Shown here: positions 52,132 through 59,812 of the stretch, piece by piece
How positions within the stretch are numbered: the stretch's first letter is position 1
How the letters are laid out: the number at the start of each line of letters is the position of its first letter
NCBI GenBank assembly: GCA_964386385.1
Contig: CAYLRN010000011.1
Span: forward strand, 36,337 to 100,336
Direction: 5' to 3'
Length of the DNA stretch: 64,000 nt
Origin: RUG572 sp964386385
GTDB lineage: Bacteria; Verrucomicrobiota; Kiritimatiellia; RFP12; UBA1067
Translations under genes and position numbers: made by a program
Notes under the pieces: model-generated
What the model saw: only the letters and a program-made list of their open reading frames with translations
What the model was told of the DNA's origin: nothing
Databases searched by the model: none

Positions 52132-52358
52132 GCAACATGCCGTCCATCAAAAAGACGAAAGTCAGTTTGCAGCTCGATAACGATATCATTGTCGCGCTCG
52201 ATGCGAAAGCGGAACAAGATGGTACGTCGCGCAATTCCGTGGCGAACTATTTTCTTGCTCATGCGCTAGATCGGATTATTGGGCGATTTACTTCCGAGCA
52301 GAAAGCAAAGGTTCGCGAAATGGAAAAAAGGAACATTGAAGCTCGCAATGGCAAGTAA
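52128..52358 (+). CDS. Ribbon-helix-helix (CopG/Arc-type) protein
   Basis: A 76-residue protein. The GTG at 52128 is eight bases after AAGGAG and overlaps the upstream stop; an ATG at 52137 would be 17 bases away. KKTKVSLQLDNDIIVALDAKA gives the DNA-contacting strand and first helix, and GTSRNSVANYFLAHALDRII the second helix of an RHH fold, followed by a charged helix. Such proteins are antitoxins or small repressors that bind operator DNA as dimers. The gene has noticeably lower GC than its surroundings, consistent with recent transfer. Confidence 0.75.
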   Translation: MSNMPSIKKTKVSLQLDNDIIVALDAKAEQDGTSRNSVANYFLAHALDRIIGRFTSEQKAKVREMEKRNIEARNGK

Positions 52359-52676
52359 GAAATTGCAATCACGCTTTCAGCGGCGAATGCCTGGGCTATC
52401 GAACCGGTCGCCTTGATTCTGAAGAAGCCAGTCAACGAATGGATTCGGGGGTGAAGTCCGCCCTTGTGGCGGGTGCGCGGACGAATGACCGCTCCGCGCT
52501 GCCGGGCGCAACGGCGCGAACAGGGGAAGTGGGGAAGGGAGCACAGTCACGAACACAGGCCGCCGACATGGCGGCCAGGGACACTGTCATACAGTGACAG
52601 CGGCGGAACGCTCCGCGCCGACGCCTCGAGGGCGAAGCGCAAACCGCGGATTTCGCCCTTGAGCACGCCGAAGGTC
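52359..52676. other. Apparently degenerate stretch before the tail operon
   Basis: No intact gene. A nine-codon frame opens at 52568 and stops at TGA (52595-52597); skipping one base there would join it to the frame of the following tail gene. The rest, 52359-52567, has no recognisable feature. Confidence 0.5.
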
Positions 52677-53264
52677 ATGGCCGCGCCCGGCCTCCGCCCG
52701 TCCTTCGAGGGCGGACGGCGGCGCCCGCGTCGCGTGCTCCGGCAGGGCGGCGCCAGGCATTCGCCGGGATGCCGCGTGAAGTGGCTCGTCCCGGCCGGCG
52801 CGAAGAGCCGCGACCTCCGCGTCTTCATGGTCGTGCCGGAGCATTCCGCCGTCAGGCCGTACCTCGTCGTCGCGCCGTCCATGGAGAGGGCGGCGGAGTT
52901 CGAGCGCAGGGCCGCCGCGCAGCGGATACGCACGTACGGCGGGCTTGCGAAGTGGACGCTGGGCGCCGCGATGCGCGGGCTGTCCACTCGGAACGCGGCG
53001 GCGGACGTGTCGGCGGATGCGGAGGGCGCGGGCGTCCGCCTCTCGTCCGTCCAGAGGTTCGCCGGCGCGGGCGGCGCGTACGCCGTGCGCGTGAGGGACG
53101 AGGCCCGGCACGCGGTCGCCGCGCTGCGCGGCGGCGAGGGCGCCGTCGACGTCGCGCTCATGAAGGCCGCCAACAAGATTGCCGGGCGGCTTCTCCACAG
53201 GTTCGGGGACGCGCTGGGGCCCGACTTCTCCACGCCGTTCCCGGAAGTCAGGAGGCGGCGGTGA
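52677..53264 (+). CDS. Phage head-tail/tail completion-type protein (N-terminus uncertain)
   Basis: At least 195 residues from the first in-frame ATG (52677); the same frame is open upstream and its sequence (from about 52596) keeps a coding character, so the true start may be earlier or lost. No named family recognised. The order helix, basic region, then strands (VKWLVPAGAKSRDLRVFMVV), and the helical C-terminus ending FSTPFPEVRRRR fit small neck or tail-completion proteins. Its position directly before a terminator-like and a tail-tube-like gene supports this. It shares a GTGA stop-start overlap with the next gene. Confidence 0.5.
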   Translation: MAAPGLRPSFEGGRRRPRRVLRQGGARHSPGCRVKWLVPAGAKSRDLRVFMVVPEHSAVRPYLVVAPSMERAAEFERRAAAQRIRTYGGLAKWTLGAAMRGLSTRNAAADVSADAEGAGVRLSSVQRFAGAGGAYAVRVRDEARHAVAALRGGEGAVDVALMKAANKIAGRLLHRFGDALGPDFSTPFPEVRRRR

Positions 53265-53731
53265 CGGTCTGCGCCGAGATAGAGGCGGCGGTCTGCGCCG
53301 CGCTCCGCGCGCGCCTCGGCGCGTCCGCGTCCGTCGCCGGCCTCCGCGAGGCCGCCGCGGCCGGGGAACTGAAGGAGACCGCCGGAGGGCTGCCGGAGGT
53401 GGGCGTCTCCGTCGCTCCCGGCAGGGCGGGGGGCTACGGCTCGCCGGTCCTGGAGTTCTCCGTCTCCGTCCGCGTCTCGCTCATGCTTGAGGACGACGCG
53501 ACACAGACCGCGTTCGACGAAGTCTGCGCCGCCGTCGAATCGCTCGTCCTCGAATGGAATCTCGACCGCGAATGGCGGACGATGGCCGCCGCGCTCACGA
53601 CCGCCCGCTTCCGCGCCGACGGATTCCGCGCCGACGGCGGGGCCGATTCGTCGGACTTCGCCTCCGACAGCCCGCGCCTGTCGACTACCTACGTCTTCGC
53701 CCTCACGGGCGTCCTCACTCTTGAGAACTGA
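53261..53731 (+). CDS. Phage tail terminator-like protein
   Basis: A 156-residue protein starting with GTG at 53261 (GGAGG five bases upstream), overlapping the previous stop. It begins with a helix (AEIEAAVCAALRARL), then strands (SPVLEFSVSVRVSLML), a second helix (AFDEVCAAVESLVLEW) and a final strand STTYVFALTGVLTL. This helix-strand-helix-strand pattern and the place just before the tail tube gene fit tail terminators, which cap the tube. No sequence motif proves it. Confidence 0.5.
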   Translation: MTVCAEIEAAVCAALRARLGASASVAGLREAAAAGELKETAGGLPEVGVSVAPGRAGGYGSPVLEFSVSVRVSLMLEDDATQTAFDEVCAAVESLVLEWNLDREWRTMAAALTTARFRADGFRADGGADSSDFASDSPRLSTTYVFALTGVLTLEN

Positions 53732-53745
53732 AAGGGAAAAGCGAA

Positions 53746-54492
53746 ATGAATCCGACTTTCAACGCGGGAATAGACTACTTCGGACTTGAGACGGCCACGT
53801 CTGGCGCCCTCAAGGTCGTGTCGTCGAACGAGAACCGCTCGAAGCAGAGCGCAAGCGGCGCGAACCTCTACGGCGACGCCGCCGTGGTGGACTCCTGGGG
53901 CGAGACCGCCGCGCCGTCCGCCGAATACAAGGTGGTCGCGGCGCTCACGCAGTCCACGATGCCGGACCTCGGCAGCGTGTCGACGGTCGAGGGGCTCGAT
54001 AGGCCCGTCGTCCTCGGCGGCGTGACGATCTCCACCTCCACCGGCCAGCCGCCGTCGCTCTCCGCGTCCGGCCAGATGGTGCAGTCGGGCGCGGGGCAGC
54101 TCCGGAAGTACGAGCTGCCCGCCCTCTCGCTCTCGCCGCGCCACCGCGCGCAGGACTTCCTCGGACTCTGCGAGATCAGGAAGGGTGCCGCGGCGGCGAG
54201 CGACGTGGAGGACTACGGCCTCGATTCCGTGAGCGCGTCCTTCCCCGTGGAGTTCACGCTCGCCCAGCCGAAGGGCGAGGTCGTGAACTACGACCTCCAC
54301 GGCGGCATGGCCACCTGCAGCTACTCCATGAACTGGTACGCCGGGACCGCGCCGACGGTCTCGCTCACGGCCGCCGCGACCGCGCTCGGCGCGACGATCT
54401 CCGCGCCCGTCGCGAAGTCCTGCCCGGAGGGCGGGTACGTGCAGTACTCCTGGACGGTCTCCTTCCCGATGAAGGGCGAAGAGGCGGCGTAG
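53746..54492 (+). CDS. Probable major tail tube protein
   Basis: A 248-residue beta-rich protein with few charged helices, rich in Ser, Ala, Gly and Thr (VVLGGVTISTSTGQPPSLSA, HGGMATCSYSMNWYAG), as expected of a tube subunit. A DYGLDSVSASFPVEFTLAQP segment may form the main sheet. It ends with SWTVSFPMKGEE. Position between terminator-like and chaperone-like genes and 14-16 base gaps with good SDs support the call. Identity is by context and composition only. Confidence 0.5.
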   Translation: MNPTFNAGIDYFGLETATSGALKVVSSNENRSKQSASGANLYGDAAVVDSWGETAAPSAEYKVVAALTQSTMPDLGSVSTVEGLDRPVVLGGVTISTSTGQPPSLSASGQMVQSGAGQLRKYELPALSLSPRHRAQDFLGLCEIRKGAAAASDVEDYGLDSVSASFPVEFTLAQPKGEVVNYDLHGGMATCSYSMNWYAGTAPTVSLTAAATALGATISAPVAKSCPEGGYVQYSWTVSFPMKGEEAA

Positions 54493-54507
54493 CGGGGAGG
54501 GCGCGGC

Positions 54508-55293
54508 ATGGTCTCGGAACTCGCAAGGGGCGACTGGGAGGAGCTGAGGGAGCGCGGGCTCGAGCCCACGCTGGACGACTTCGACCGCCTGAACTGCCTC
54601 GCCCTGCGCCTCACCGACGGCGCGGAGACGACGTGCGCGAACTTCCCGCGCGTGGGATGGGCGGGCGACTTCCCGTTCTTCGAGCCGACCGTGCAGGCGT
54701 TCGCATGGTACCACGAGGTCTGCTCCCGCATGTCGCCGGACGGCAGGACGGCCGGGCTTCTCTGGGCGTTCGCGCTCGCCCATGGGCGCAAGCCGCGCTT
54801 CTTCGACGGCCTCGACCGCCCCGACAGGGTGGACGCGGCAGTCGGAGAGTGGTCGAAGTCCGTCAACGCCACGCCGGACGAGATCGCCCGCGCCTGCCGC
54901 TACGCCGCCGCCGGGTTCGACGGCGCGGAGGCGGCGCGCCCCGAATCGGACGCGGCGCGGCGCAGGGCGGACAAGTCGGCGGCGGCGGAGAACCTGGCAA
55001 GGCTGGAGATGCTTCTCGTCCGCGCCTGCGCCGCGCTCCACGCGACGCCGGACGAACTCAGGACGGAGACGCCGTCGCGCCTCGAGCGCATGTGCGAGAC
55101 CGCCGCCGTGGAGTTGGGCCGCCCCGTCGGCAGGGACGAGGCGCGCCTCCGCGCCGAGTACGGCCTGACCCTCCGCGAAATCGCCCGCCGGCTGGAGGGG
55201 GAGAAGTCGAAGCGGGACGCGGACGCCGGCGACGACGCGCTGCGCGACGCCGTGCTCGCGGACGTGCTGGCGCAAAGGAGGGCCGGCGCATGA
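54508..55293 (+). CDS. Phage protein, possible tail assembly chaperone
   Basis: A 261-residue, mostly helical acidic protein (ARGDWEELRERGLEPTLDDF at the start, many Ala/Glu/Arg heptads, LREIARRLEGEKSKR near the end). It begins 15 bases after the tail-tube gene with GGGGAGGG before the ATG, where siphophages usually place their tail assembly chaperone. Such chaperones often use a frameshift; none is evident. The stop overlaps the start of the methylase-like gene (ATGA). Unnamed by sequence. Confidence 0.45.
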   Translation: MVSELARGDWEELRERGLEPTLDDFDRLNCLALRLTDGAETTCANFPRVGWAGDFPFFEPTVQAFAWYHEVCSRMSPDGRTAGLLWAFALAHGRKPRFFDGLDRPDRVDAAVGEWSKSVNATPDEIARACRYAAAGFDGAEAARPESDAARRRADKSAAAENLARLEMLLVRACAALHATPDELRTETPSRLERMCETAAVELGRPVGRDEARLRAEYGLTLREIARRLEGEKSKRDADAGDDALRDAVLADVLAQRRAGA

Positions 55294-56174
55294 CCGTGCA
55301 GCTGACCTTCGCGGACGAGTCGCCGGAGTACGCGGCGTTCGTGGCCAAGTTCAGGTCGAAGAAGACGACGGACGACTGCTACACGCCGCCCGGCGTCTAC
55401 GAGGCCGTGCTGTCGTGGGTTCGGTGGCGCTACGGAATCGCGGAGGACGTCCCAGTCGTCCGCCCGTTCTGGCCTGGCGGCGACTACGAGCGGCACGAAT
55501 ACCCGCCGGGCTGCGTCGTGGTCGACAACCCGCCGTTCTCGATCGCGGCGAAGATCCTCCGCTTCTACGCCGCGCGGAGAATCCCCTTCTTCCTCTTCGC
55601 GAACGGCCTGACGCTGTTCAATGGGCTGTGCGGCGTGTATCGCGTCGGCGCGGTGATCGTCCGCCACCCCGTCGTGTTCGAGAACGGCGCGTCCGTCGCC
55701 GTCGGCTTCCTCACGAGCCTCGGCGAGAACGTCCTCGAAGTCGCGCCGGACCTCGACGAGGCGATCCAGGCCGCGCTTGGCGCCGGGAATGCGGCGGCCG
55801 AGCTGCCGAAGTACGTCTTCCCCGACGCGGTGATCTCCTCCGCCCATGCGAAGCGGCTCTGCCGGAGCGGCGTGAAGTTCGCCGTTCCGCACTGCGAGGC
55901 GGTCTTCGTCCGCTCGCTGGACGCGATGGGCAAGGCGGGCATTTTCGGCGGCGCGCTGCTCCTGTCGGAACGCGCGGCGGCTGAACGCGCGGCGGCTGAA
56001 CGCGCGGCGGCTGAACGCGCGGCGGCTGAACGCGCGGCGGCGCACGTCTGGGAGCTTTCGCCGGGGGAGCGGGAGCTCCAGAGGATGATTGGGCTATCTG
56101 CTGAAAGACCACGGCAGTCCGCCGCCGACGCCGTTTCTGATGTTCTCCATGGCGCAATAACAGCCAAAAACTAA
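55290..56174 (+). CDS. DNA adenine methylase-like phage protein with ERAAA repeats
   Basis: A 294-residue protein, start overlapping the previous stop behind AAAGGAGGG. TTDDCYTPPGVYEAVLSWV, PFWPGGDYERHEYPPG and VVVDNPPFSIAAKI match a phage protein group related to EcoRI-type adenine methylases; DNPPFS is the catalytic motif IV, but the SAM-binding motif I (FxGxG) is not seen, so activity is uncertain. Near residues 227-251 the unit ERAAA is repeated five times, encoded by a 15-bp tandem repeat, making a short helical rod. The end overlaps an antisense small gene. It interrupts a tail operon, where it probably protects DNA or is a cargo gene. Confidence 0.65.
   Translation: MTVQLTFADESPEYAAFVAKFRSKKTTDDCYTPPGVYEAVLSWVRWRYGIAEDVPVVRPFWPGGDYERHEYPPGCVVVDNPPFSIAAKILRFYAARRIPFFLFANGLTLFNGLCGVYRVGAVIVRHPVVFENGASVAVGFLTSLGENVLEVAPDLDEAIQAALGAGNAAAELPKYVFPDAVISSAHAKRLCRSGVKFAVPHCEAVFVRSLDAMGKAGIFGGALLLSERAAAERAAAERAAAERAAAERAAAHVWELSPGERELQRMIGLSAERPRQSAADAVSDVLHGAITAKN
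55968..56042 (+). repeat. 15-bp tandem repeat, five copies, inside the methylase-like gene
   Basis: The unit GAACGCGCGGCGGCT occurs four times and a fifth with one base changed at its end. It encodes Glu-Arg-Ala-Ala-Ala and keeps frame, so copy-number change would lengthen or shorten the protein by five residues. Confidence 0.9.
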
Positions 56175-56360
56175 GGGCGACAGAATGAGCACGAACACGA
56201 ACAACAGAAAAACGCAGTCGACGACTAGTTCAAGTGGCGTAATGTCGTCGGGCTGTTTGGTCTTTGACATAATGCGGACGGGCTTTTTGACCCTGCCGCC
56301 CGGCTTCTGTCTAGCTGCCCATTGCGATTTCATGAGACAAGTATAGCACCTCTCTTTCAT
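56094..56360 (-). CDS. Small membrane protein on the strand opposite to the tail operon
   Basis: An 88-residue frame with GGGAGG eight bases before the ATG at 56360; an internal ATG at 56270 gives a 58-residue form. The C-terminal half has one strong membrane helix (LELVVDCVFLLFVFVLILSP), followed by CYCAMENIRNG. The N-terminal part is basic and Cys-bearing. Its 3-prime end lies inside the methylase-like gene (81 bases overlap) and its SD abuts the start of the tape-measure gene. It is the only leftward gene among the tail genes and its base composition is closer to the accessory genes, so it looks like a late insertion (a 'moron'). Not homologous to anything I recognise. Confidence 0.5.
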   Translation of the reverse strand: MKERCYTCLMKSQWAARQKPGGRVKKPVRIMSKTKQPDDITPLELVVDCVFLLFVFVLILSPLVFGCYCAMENIRNGVGGGLPWSFSR

Positions 56361-56374
56361 GTAGGCAACCTCCC

Positions 56375-57955
56375 ATGGCCTCGAAGACAATAGAGATTTT
56401 CTTAAAGTCCGTCGCGGACGCCACTGGATTCTCCAAGATAAGGGAGAATGCAAAGGATCTTACGGCCAAGATGGGCGGACTGGGAGACGGGGCGAAGAAG
56501 GTGTCCGAGGCGTTCGGAACGATGGGCGGCGTTGTCGGCGGCGCCCTGCAGAACCTGCTGAAGGGCGGAATATGGGGAGCGATGGCCGAGGCCGCGAAGG
56601 GCGTGTTCATGCTCTTCCAGAAGTGGAGGGAGGAAGCGAAGAAGGCCGAGGCGGAGGCGGTCAAGGCGTTCGACGAGCAGGTCAGGAAGGTCGGTGATCT
56701 GCAGGCCGCCATCGAGAAGAGCCATGCCGCGGCGGAGGCCGCTTCCAACGCCCGACTGAAGAAGGTCCGGGAGGAGGTCGACGCGGTGAACGACCTCCGC
56801 AAGGCCGAGCTGGAGCTTGAGCGCGAACGCCTCCGCAAGGCGGGCGACGCGAAGGGCGCGGACGCGATCGGCGGGCGCATTGCCGAACTCGACGCGGACG
56901 CCGCCGCCGCGAAGGTGGCCGCCGAGATTGACGAGGCCGAGAGGCGCATGGAGGCCGCGCGGCGGAAGTCGCAGTCCATGCCGCGAATCGAGGCGGAGGC
57001 GAGTGCCTACGCGGAGCGGGCCGCCGCGAAGTACGCCGAGAGGGAGCGGGAGGTCAGGCGCGAGGCGGAGGAGTCCGCCGTCGGCGACGCCTACGCGGTC
57101 TCCACCGGCTACGGCGCGAACATGGCCTTTCTCAAGGCCACGGACGAGCAGCGCCGCGCGGCCGGTGAGAGGGCGGTCGGTGAGTGGCTGAAGTCCGACG
57201 AGGGCGCCCGCCTGGCCGAATCGCGCAAGGGCGCGGAGAACGCGCTGAAGTCCGCCGCCGAGGCGCGCGCCAGGGCCGCGCAGGAGCTCGCCGCCGCCGA
57301 GGCCGCGCTCGCCAACCTCGAGAGGAAGGCGGACGCGCTCGTCCTCCGCGAGGAGGCGCGGGCGGCCAGGGAGGAGAACGACGCGGCGGAGCGGGCCGCC
57401 GAATCCGCCCGCAGGAAGGCGGACGAGACGCGCAGGGCCGAGGAGAGGGCCGCGCAGGACGCGGCGAAGGAGCGCGACAGGCTCGACCGGGAGCTCCACG
57501 CGAAGCGGATGGCCGACCTTCGCGACGAGATGGCCGAGCGGTCGAAGGGCGCGGCCTCGCTCAGGGCGCGGGCCGCCGCCGCGTCGGCGGAGTTCGACCG
57601 CGCGTTCGCCATGTACCGCGACCCGGCCAGAGCCGCCGCCGAGATAGGCGAGGAGACCGCCTACCGCGCGGACCTGGACCGCCTCCACCGCGACGCGCGG
57701 CGCTACGGCGGGTCGTGGAGGATAGACGAACTGGCCGCCCTCATGTCGGCGGGCGATTCGCGCGGCGCGGCGGACGCCCTCGCCGGATGGCGGAAGTCGT
57801 CGCGTTTCACGCCCGCGGTCGAGGCGATGGTCAGGGCCTCCGCCGCCGAGCGGGCGAAGACGACAGCCGAGGACGAGCTGCGCAAGATAGAGGCGAACAC
57901 CGCCGGCCTTGCGGAGAAGCTTGACGAACTCCTGGCCATGAAGGAGGGCGCGTGA
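56375..57955 (+). CDS. Tail tape measure-like protein
   Basis: A 526-residue protein. The N-terminus (IEIFLKSVADATGFSKIREN) is the usual tape-measure opening, followed by a hydrophobic Gly-rich segment (GGVVGGALQNLLKGGIWGAM) and then more than 350 residues of coiled coil rich in Ala, Glu, Arg and Lys (from about residue 85). It ends with a Leu-rich helix NTAGLAEKLDELLAMKEGA. If it measures tail length at about 1.5 angstrom per residue, the tail would be roughly 75-80 nm. It is short for siphophages. Start weak in SD, TGATG junction with the next gene. Confidence 0.65.
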   Translation: MASKTIEIFLKSVADATGFSKIRENAKDLTAKMGGLGDGAKKVSEAFGTMGGVVGGALQNLLKGGIWGAMAEAAKGVFMLFQKWREEAKKAEAEAVKAFDEQVRKVGDLQAAIEKSHAAAEAASNARLKKVREEVDAVNDLRKAELELERERLRKAGDAKGADAIGGRIAELDADAAAAKVAAEIDEAERRMEAARRKSQSMPRIEAEASAYAERAAAKYAEREREVRREAEESAVGDAYAVSTGYGANMAFLKATDEQRRAAGERAVGEWLKSDEGARLAESRKGAENALKSAAEARARAAQELAAAEAALANLERKADALVLREEARAAREENDAAERAAESARRKADETRRAEERAAQDAAKERDRLDRELHAKRMADLRDEMAERSKGAASLRARAAAASAEFDRAFAMYRDPARAAAEIGEETAYRADLDRLHRDARRYGGSWRIDELAALMSAGDSRGAADALAGWRKSSRFTPAVEAMVRASAAERAKTTAEDELRKIEANTAGLAEKLDELLAMKEGA

Positions 57956-58377
57956 TGGCGACCGTTGCCGACTGCTTCTGCGGACAGGTGGAGGAGCGCG
58001 AGTACTCCCAGGTCGTCGCCGTCGAGGTGACGCCGACCACGATGGTGGACGGAGTGCCGACGGCGTTCACGCGGACGCTCTCCGTGGCCGTCACGAAGGA
58101 GCAGACGTTCCGGTTCGAGGGCCTGACGGACGCGCAGGCGCACTCGACCGCCGCCGTGGCGGTCTCCGACGTATCGGGGACGTCCTACGCCGTCCCGATG
58201 TCCGCCTCCGTCACGGACGGCTCCACCGGCTCGGCGGCGTTCGAGAAGGAGGTCGTCGAGGTGTCGCGGCGGCGCACGTCGCCGCACATGTGGGAGGTGG
58301 CGGTCATGCGCCGCGGCTCCTCCCTCTACGTGAACGGCGCGAAGACCATATCCGCCCCGGCGTGGGCGGGAATCTAG
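57955..58377 (+). CDS. Phage distal-tail protein, hypothetical
   Basis: A 140-residue beta-rich protein; the ATG at 57955 shares its A with the previous TGA and has GGAGG seven bases upstream. It reads as alternating strands (YSQVVAVEVTPTTMVDGVP, RTLSVAVTKEQTFRFEGL), with 'PMSASVTDGSTGSAAFEK' in the middle. No domain recognised. Placement right after the tape measure suggests a distal tail or hub-associated role. Confidence 0.55.
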   Translation: MATVADCFCGQVEEREYSQVVAVEVTPTTMVDGVPTAFTRTLSVAVTKEQTFRFEGLTDAQAHSTAAVAVSDVSGTSYAVPMSASVTDGSTGSAAFEKEVVEVSRRRTSPHMWEVAVMRRGSSLYVNGAKTISAPAWAGI

Positions 58378-58392
58378 GAAGGGGCGGACGGA

Positions 58393-58818
58393 ATGGCTTT
58401 CCACGTGAAGGACGACTTCAGGCCGGGCGCGCCGGTGTCCCAGGTGCCGGCCTCCTGGTTCAACCGCGTCGGCTCGTTCCTGAACAACCTCGTCGGCGGC
58501 TACGGCGTGAAGGTGGAGAAGAGCGAACGCGGCGCGTCCACGGTCTCGCTCGACGCCTCCGCCCTCCCGTCGTCGTCCGTCTCGAAGGAGACGGGGACGC
58601 CGGACGACAGGACGGCGGAGGACGCGGGCGACTCGCAGGACGGCGAGGCGTGGACGTGGACGGCCGGCGGCGGCGGCGGCCTCAGGCTCGACGTCTTCTG
58701 CCGCGCGCGACCCGAGGATGGCTGGCACTACTTCGGCCGGGCGCGGCTCGTCTTCTCGAAGGACGGGCTTCTCGTATCCGCCGAGGGACTGGCCGACGAG
58801 ACGGAGATCGAGGGCTAG
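58393..58818 (+). CDS. Phage distal-tail protein, hypothetical
   Basis: A 141-residue acidic protein. It starts AFHVKDDFRPGAPVSQVPA, then SWFNRVGSFLNNLVGGYGVK, a pattern seen in small virion adaptor proteins that begin with a helix packing on a fibre. The middle is a Ser/Thr/Asp-rich linker and GGGGG, the end a short sheet (RARLVFSKDGLLVSAEGL). No motif of a known family. Confidence 0.5.
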   Translation: MAFHVKDDFRPGAPVSQVPASWFNRVGSFLNNLVGGYGVKVEKSERGASTVSLDASALPSSSVSKETGTPDDRTAEDAGDSQDGEAWTWTAGGGGGLRLDVFCRARPEDGWHYFGRARLVFSKDGLLVSAEGLADETEIEG

Positions 58819-58832
58819 AAATGGAGAGAACG

Positions 58833-59315
58833 ATGGCAGACCAGGTGAACGCGGTCGTCGCCGTGGACGCGGCGAGGCTGGACCTTCCGCTCCGCCCGCT
58901 CAAGGCGCGGCGGTGGCACAACTTCGTCGCGGAGCTGCGGCGCGTCCCGGCGGACGTGACGGCGGTGTTCCTGCGCCTGTTCCGGGAGAACGGCGCGTAC
59001 TTCGACGTCCCGGCGCGGGAGCGGCGCGGCGGCGGATGGACGGCCCGCGTCCCGGCGGCGTGCCTCCCCGACGCGGGCGAGTTCAGGTACGAGGTCCACG
59101 CCACGGCGGCGGACGACCAGCCCGCCGCGCTCGGCGAGGGGACGCTCTCGGTCGCGCCGTTCTCCGTGTCGTCCGCGCCGGTCGAGCCGGGCGCGGTGCA
59201 GGAGGTTGCGCAGCTGCCCTGCGAGGGCGGCGGGTTCGTCCAGGTCGTGATGAGGTGGGACGGGCATGAATGGATGCCGGAGGCGGTGGCCGACGGCGGA
59301 AAGGCGGAATCGTGA
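58833..59315 (+). CDS. Phage baseplate/tail-tip-like protein, hypothetical
   Basis: A 160-residue protein; I use the ATG at 58833, six bases after GGAG, rather than 58821, which would contain that SD. The sequence is a beta-sandwich with many Val/Arg strands (RRVPADVTAVFLRLFRENGAY, RVPAACLPDAGEFRYEVHA), ending with VQVVMRWDGHEWMPEA. The N-terminal 'VRL-R.PLK.R-WHNF' region resembles the opening of the final gene in the window, suggesting related upper-baseplate-type domains. The stop overlaps the GTG of the next gene. Confidence 0.5.
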   Translation: MADQVNAVVAVDAARLDLPLRPLKARRWHNFVAELRRVPADVTAVFLRLFRENGAYFDVPARERRGGGWTARVPAACLPDAGEFRYEVHATAADDQPAALGEGTLSVAPFSVSSAPVEPGAVQEVAQLPCEGGGFVQVVMRWDGHEWMPEAVADGGKAES

Positions 59316-59812
59316 AAAAGGCCATTTCAACCGCGGCGGCGCTTGCCGCCTCCCTCACGGCGTTCGGGATCGCCGCGTCCCAGGCGTGGGTGGCCGAGTA
59401 CGTGTCGAACTTCGTGTCGCGGACCTCCGCCGAGGTCCGCGCCGGGACGACGGTGGCGGAATCGAACGGCGTGTGCCTCGCCGTGGCGAACGCGGGGACG
59501 ACGGACGAGGTCAGGCTCGTCGTGGAGGCCGCGTCCGACGCGGCGCTCCGCGCCACGAACTGCGCGCCCGCCGCCGTCTCGCTGGGCGTCACGAACGGGA
59601 CGCTCTTCGTGTGGAACGGCGCGGGCGCGTACGTGAACCCGGCCGGCGCGGTGTCCTGCACGGCCACGAACCTCGTCTTCGGCGGCGTCGGCTCTTCGAC
59701 GGCGGCGGACGGCCTGGAGCGCTTCGCCGGGCTGTTCGACGTCTACGGCGTCCTCGTCCAGCCGTCCGCGTCGTTCGCCGTCACGAACGGCATGAAGGAG
59801 GCTGCGCGATGA
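59312..59812 (+). CDS. Tail-operon protein with Sec-like signal peptide (1 of 3)
   Basis: A 166-residue protein starting with GTG at 59312, overlapping the previous stop. The start (VKKAISTAAALAASLTAFG) is a positively charged n-region plus hydrophobic core, followed by IAASQAWVAEY with a plausible cleavage after ASQA. The mature part is a beta-rich domain with several 'ATNC/VTNG' turns (SLGVTNGTLFVWNGAGAYVN). No catalytic motif. An exported protein is unexpected inside a virion operon. It overlaps the next gene's start (ATGA). Confidence 0.6.
   Translation: MKKAISTAAALAASLTAFGIAASQAWVAEYVSNFVSRTSAEVRAGTTVAESNGVCLAVANAGTTDEVRLVVEAASDAALRATNCAPAAVSLGVTNGTLFVWNGAGAYVNPAGAVSCTATNLVFGGVGSSTAADGLERFAGLFDVYGVLVQPSASFAVTNGMKEAAR

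Noticed and set aside
50762..52567. Integrase gene near the attachment site
   Set aside because: None of the frames shows the Arg/His/Tyr tyrosine-recombinase motifs or a serine-recombinase catalytic domain; it must be at the other end, or be lost.
52464..52676. N-terminal extension of the first tail gene from the TTG at 52464
   Set aside because: The frame is open, but its first 35 codons are low-quality Arg-rich sequence without an SD; coding character begins only near 52596.
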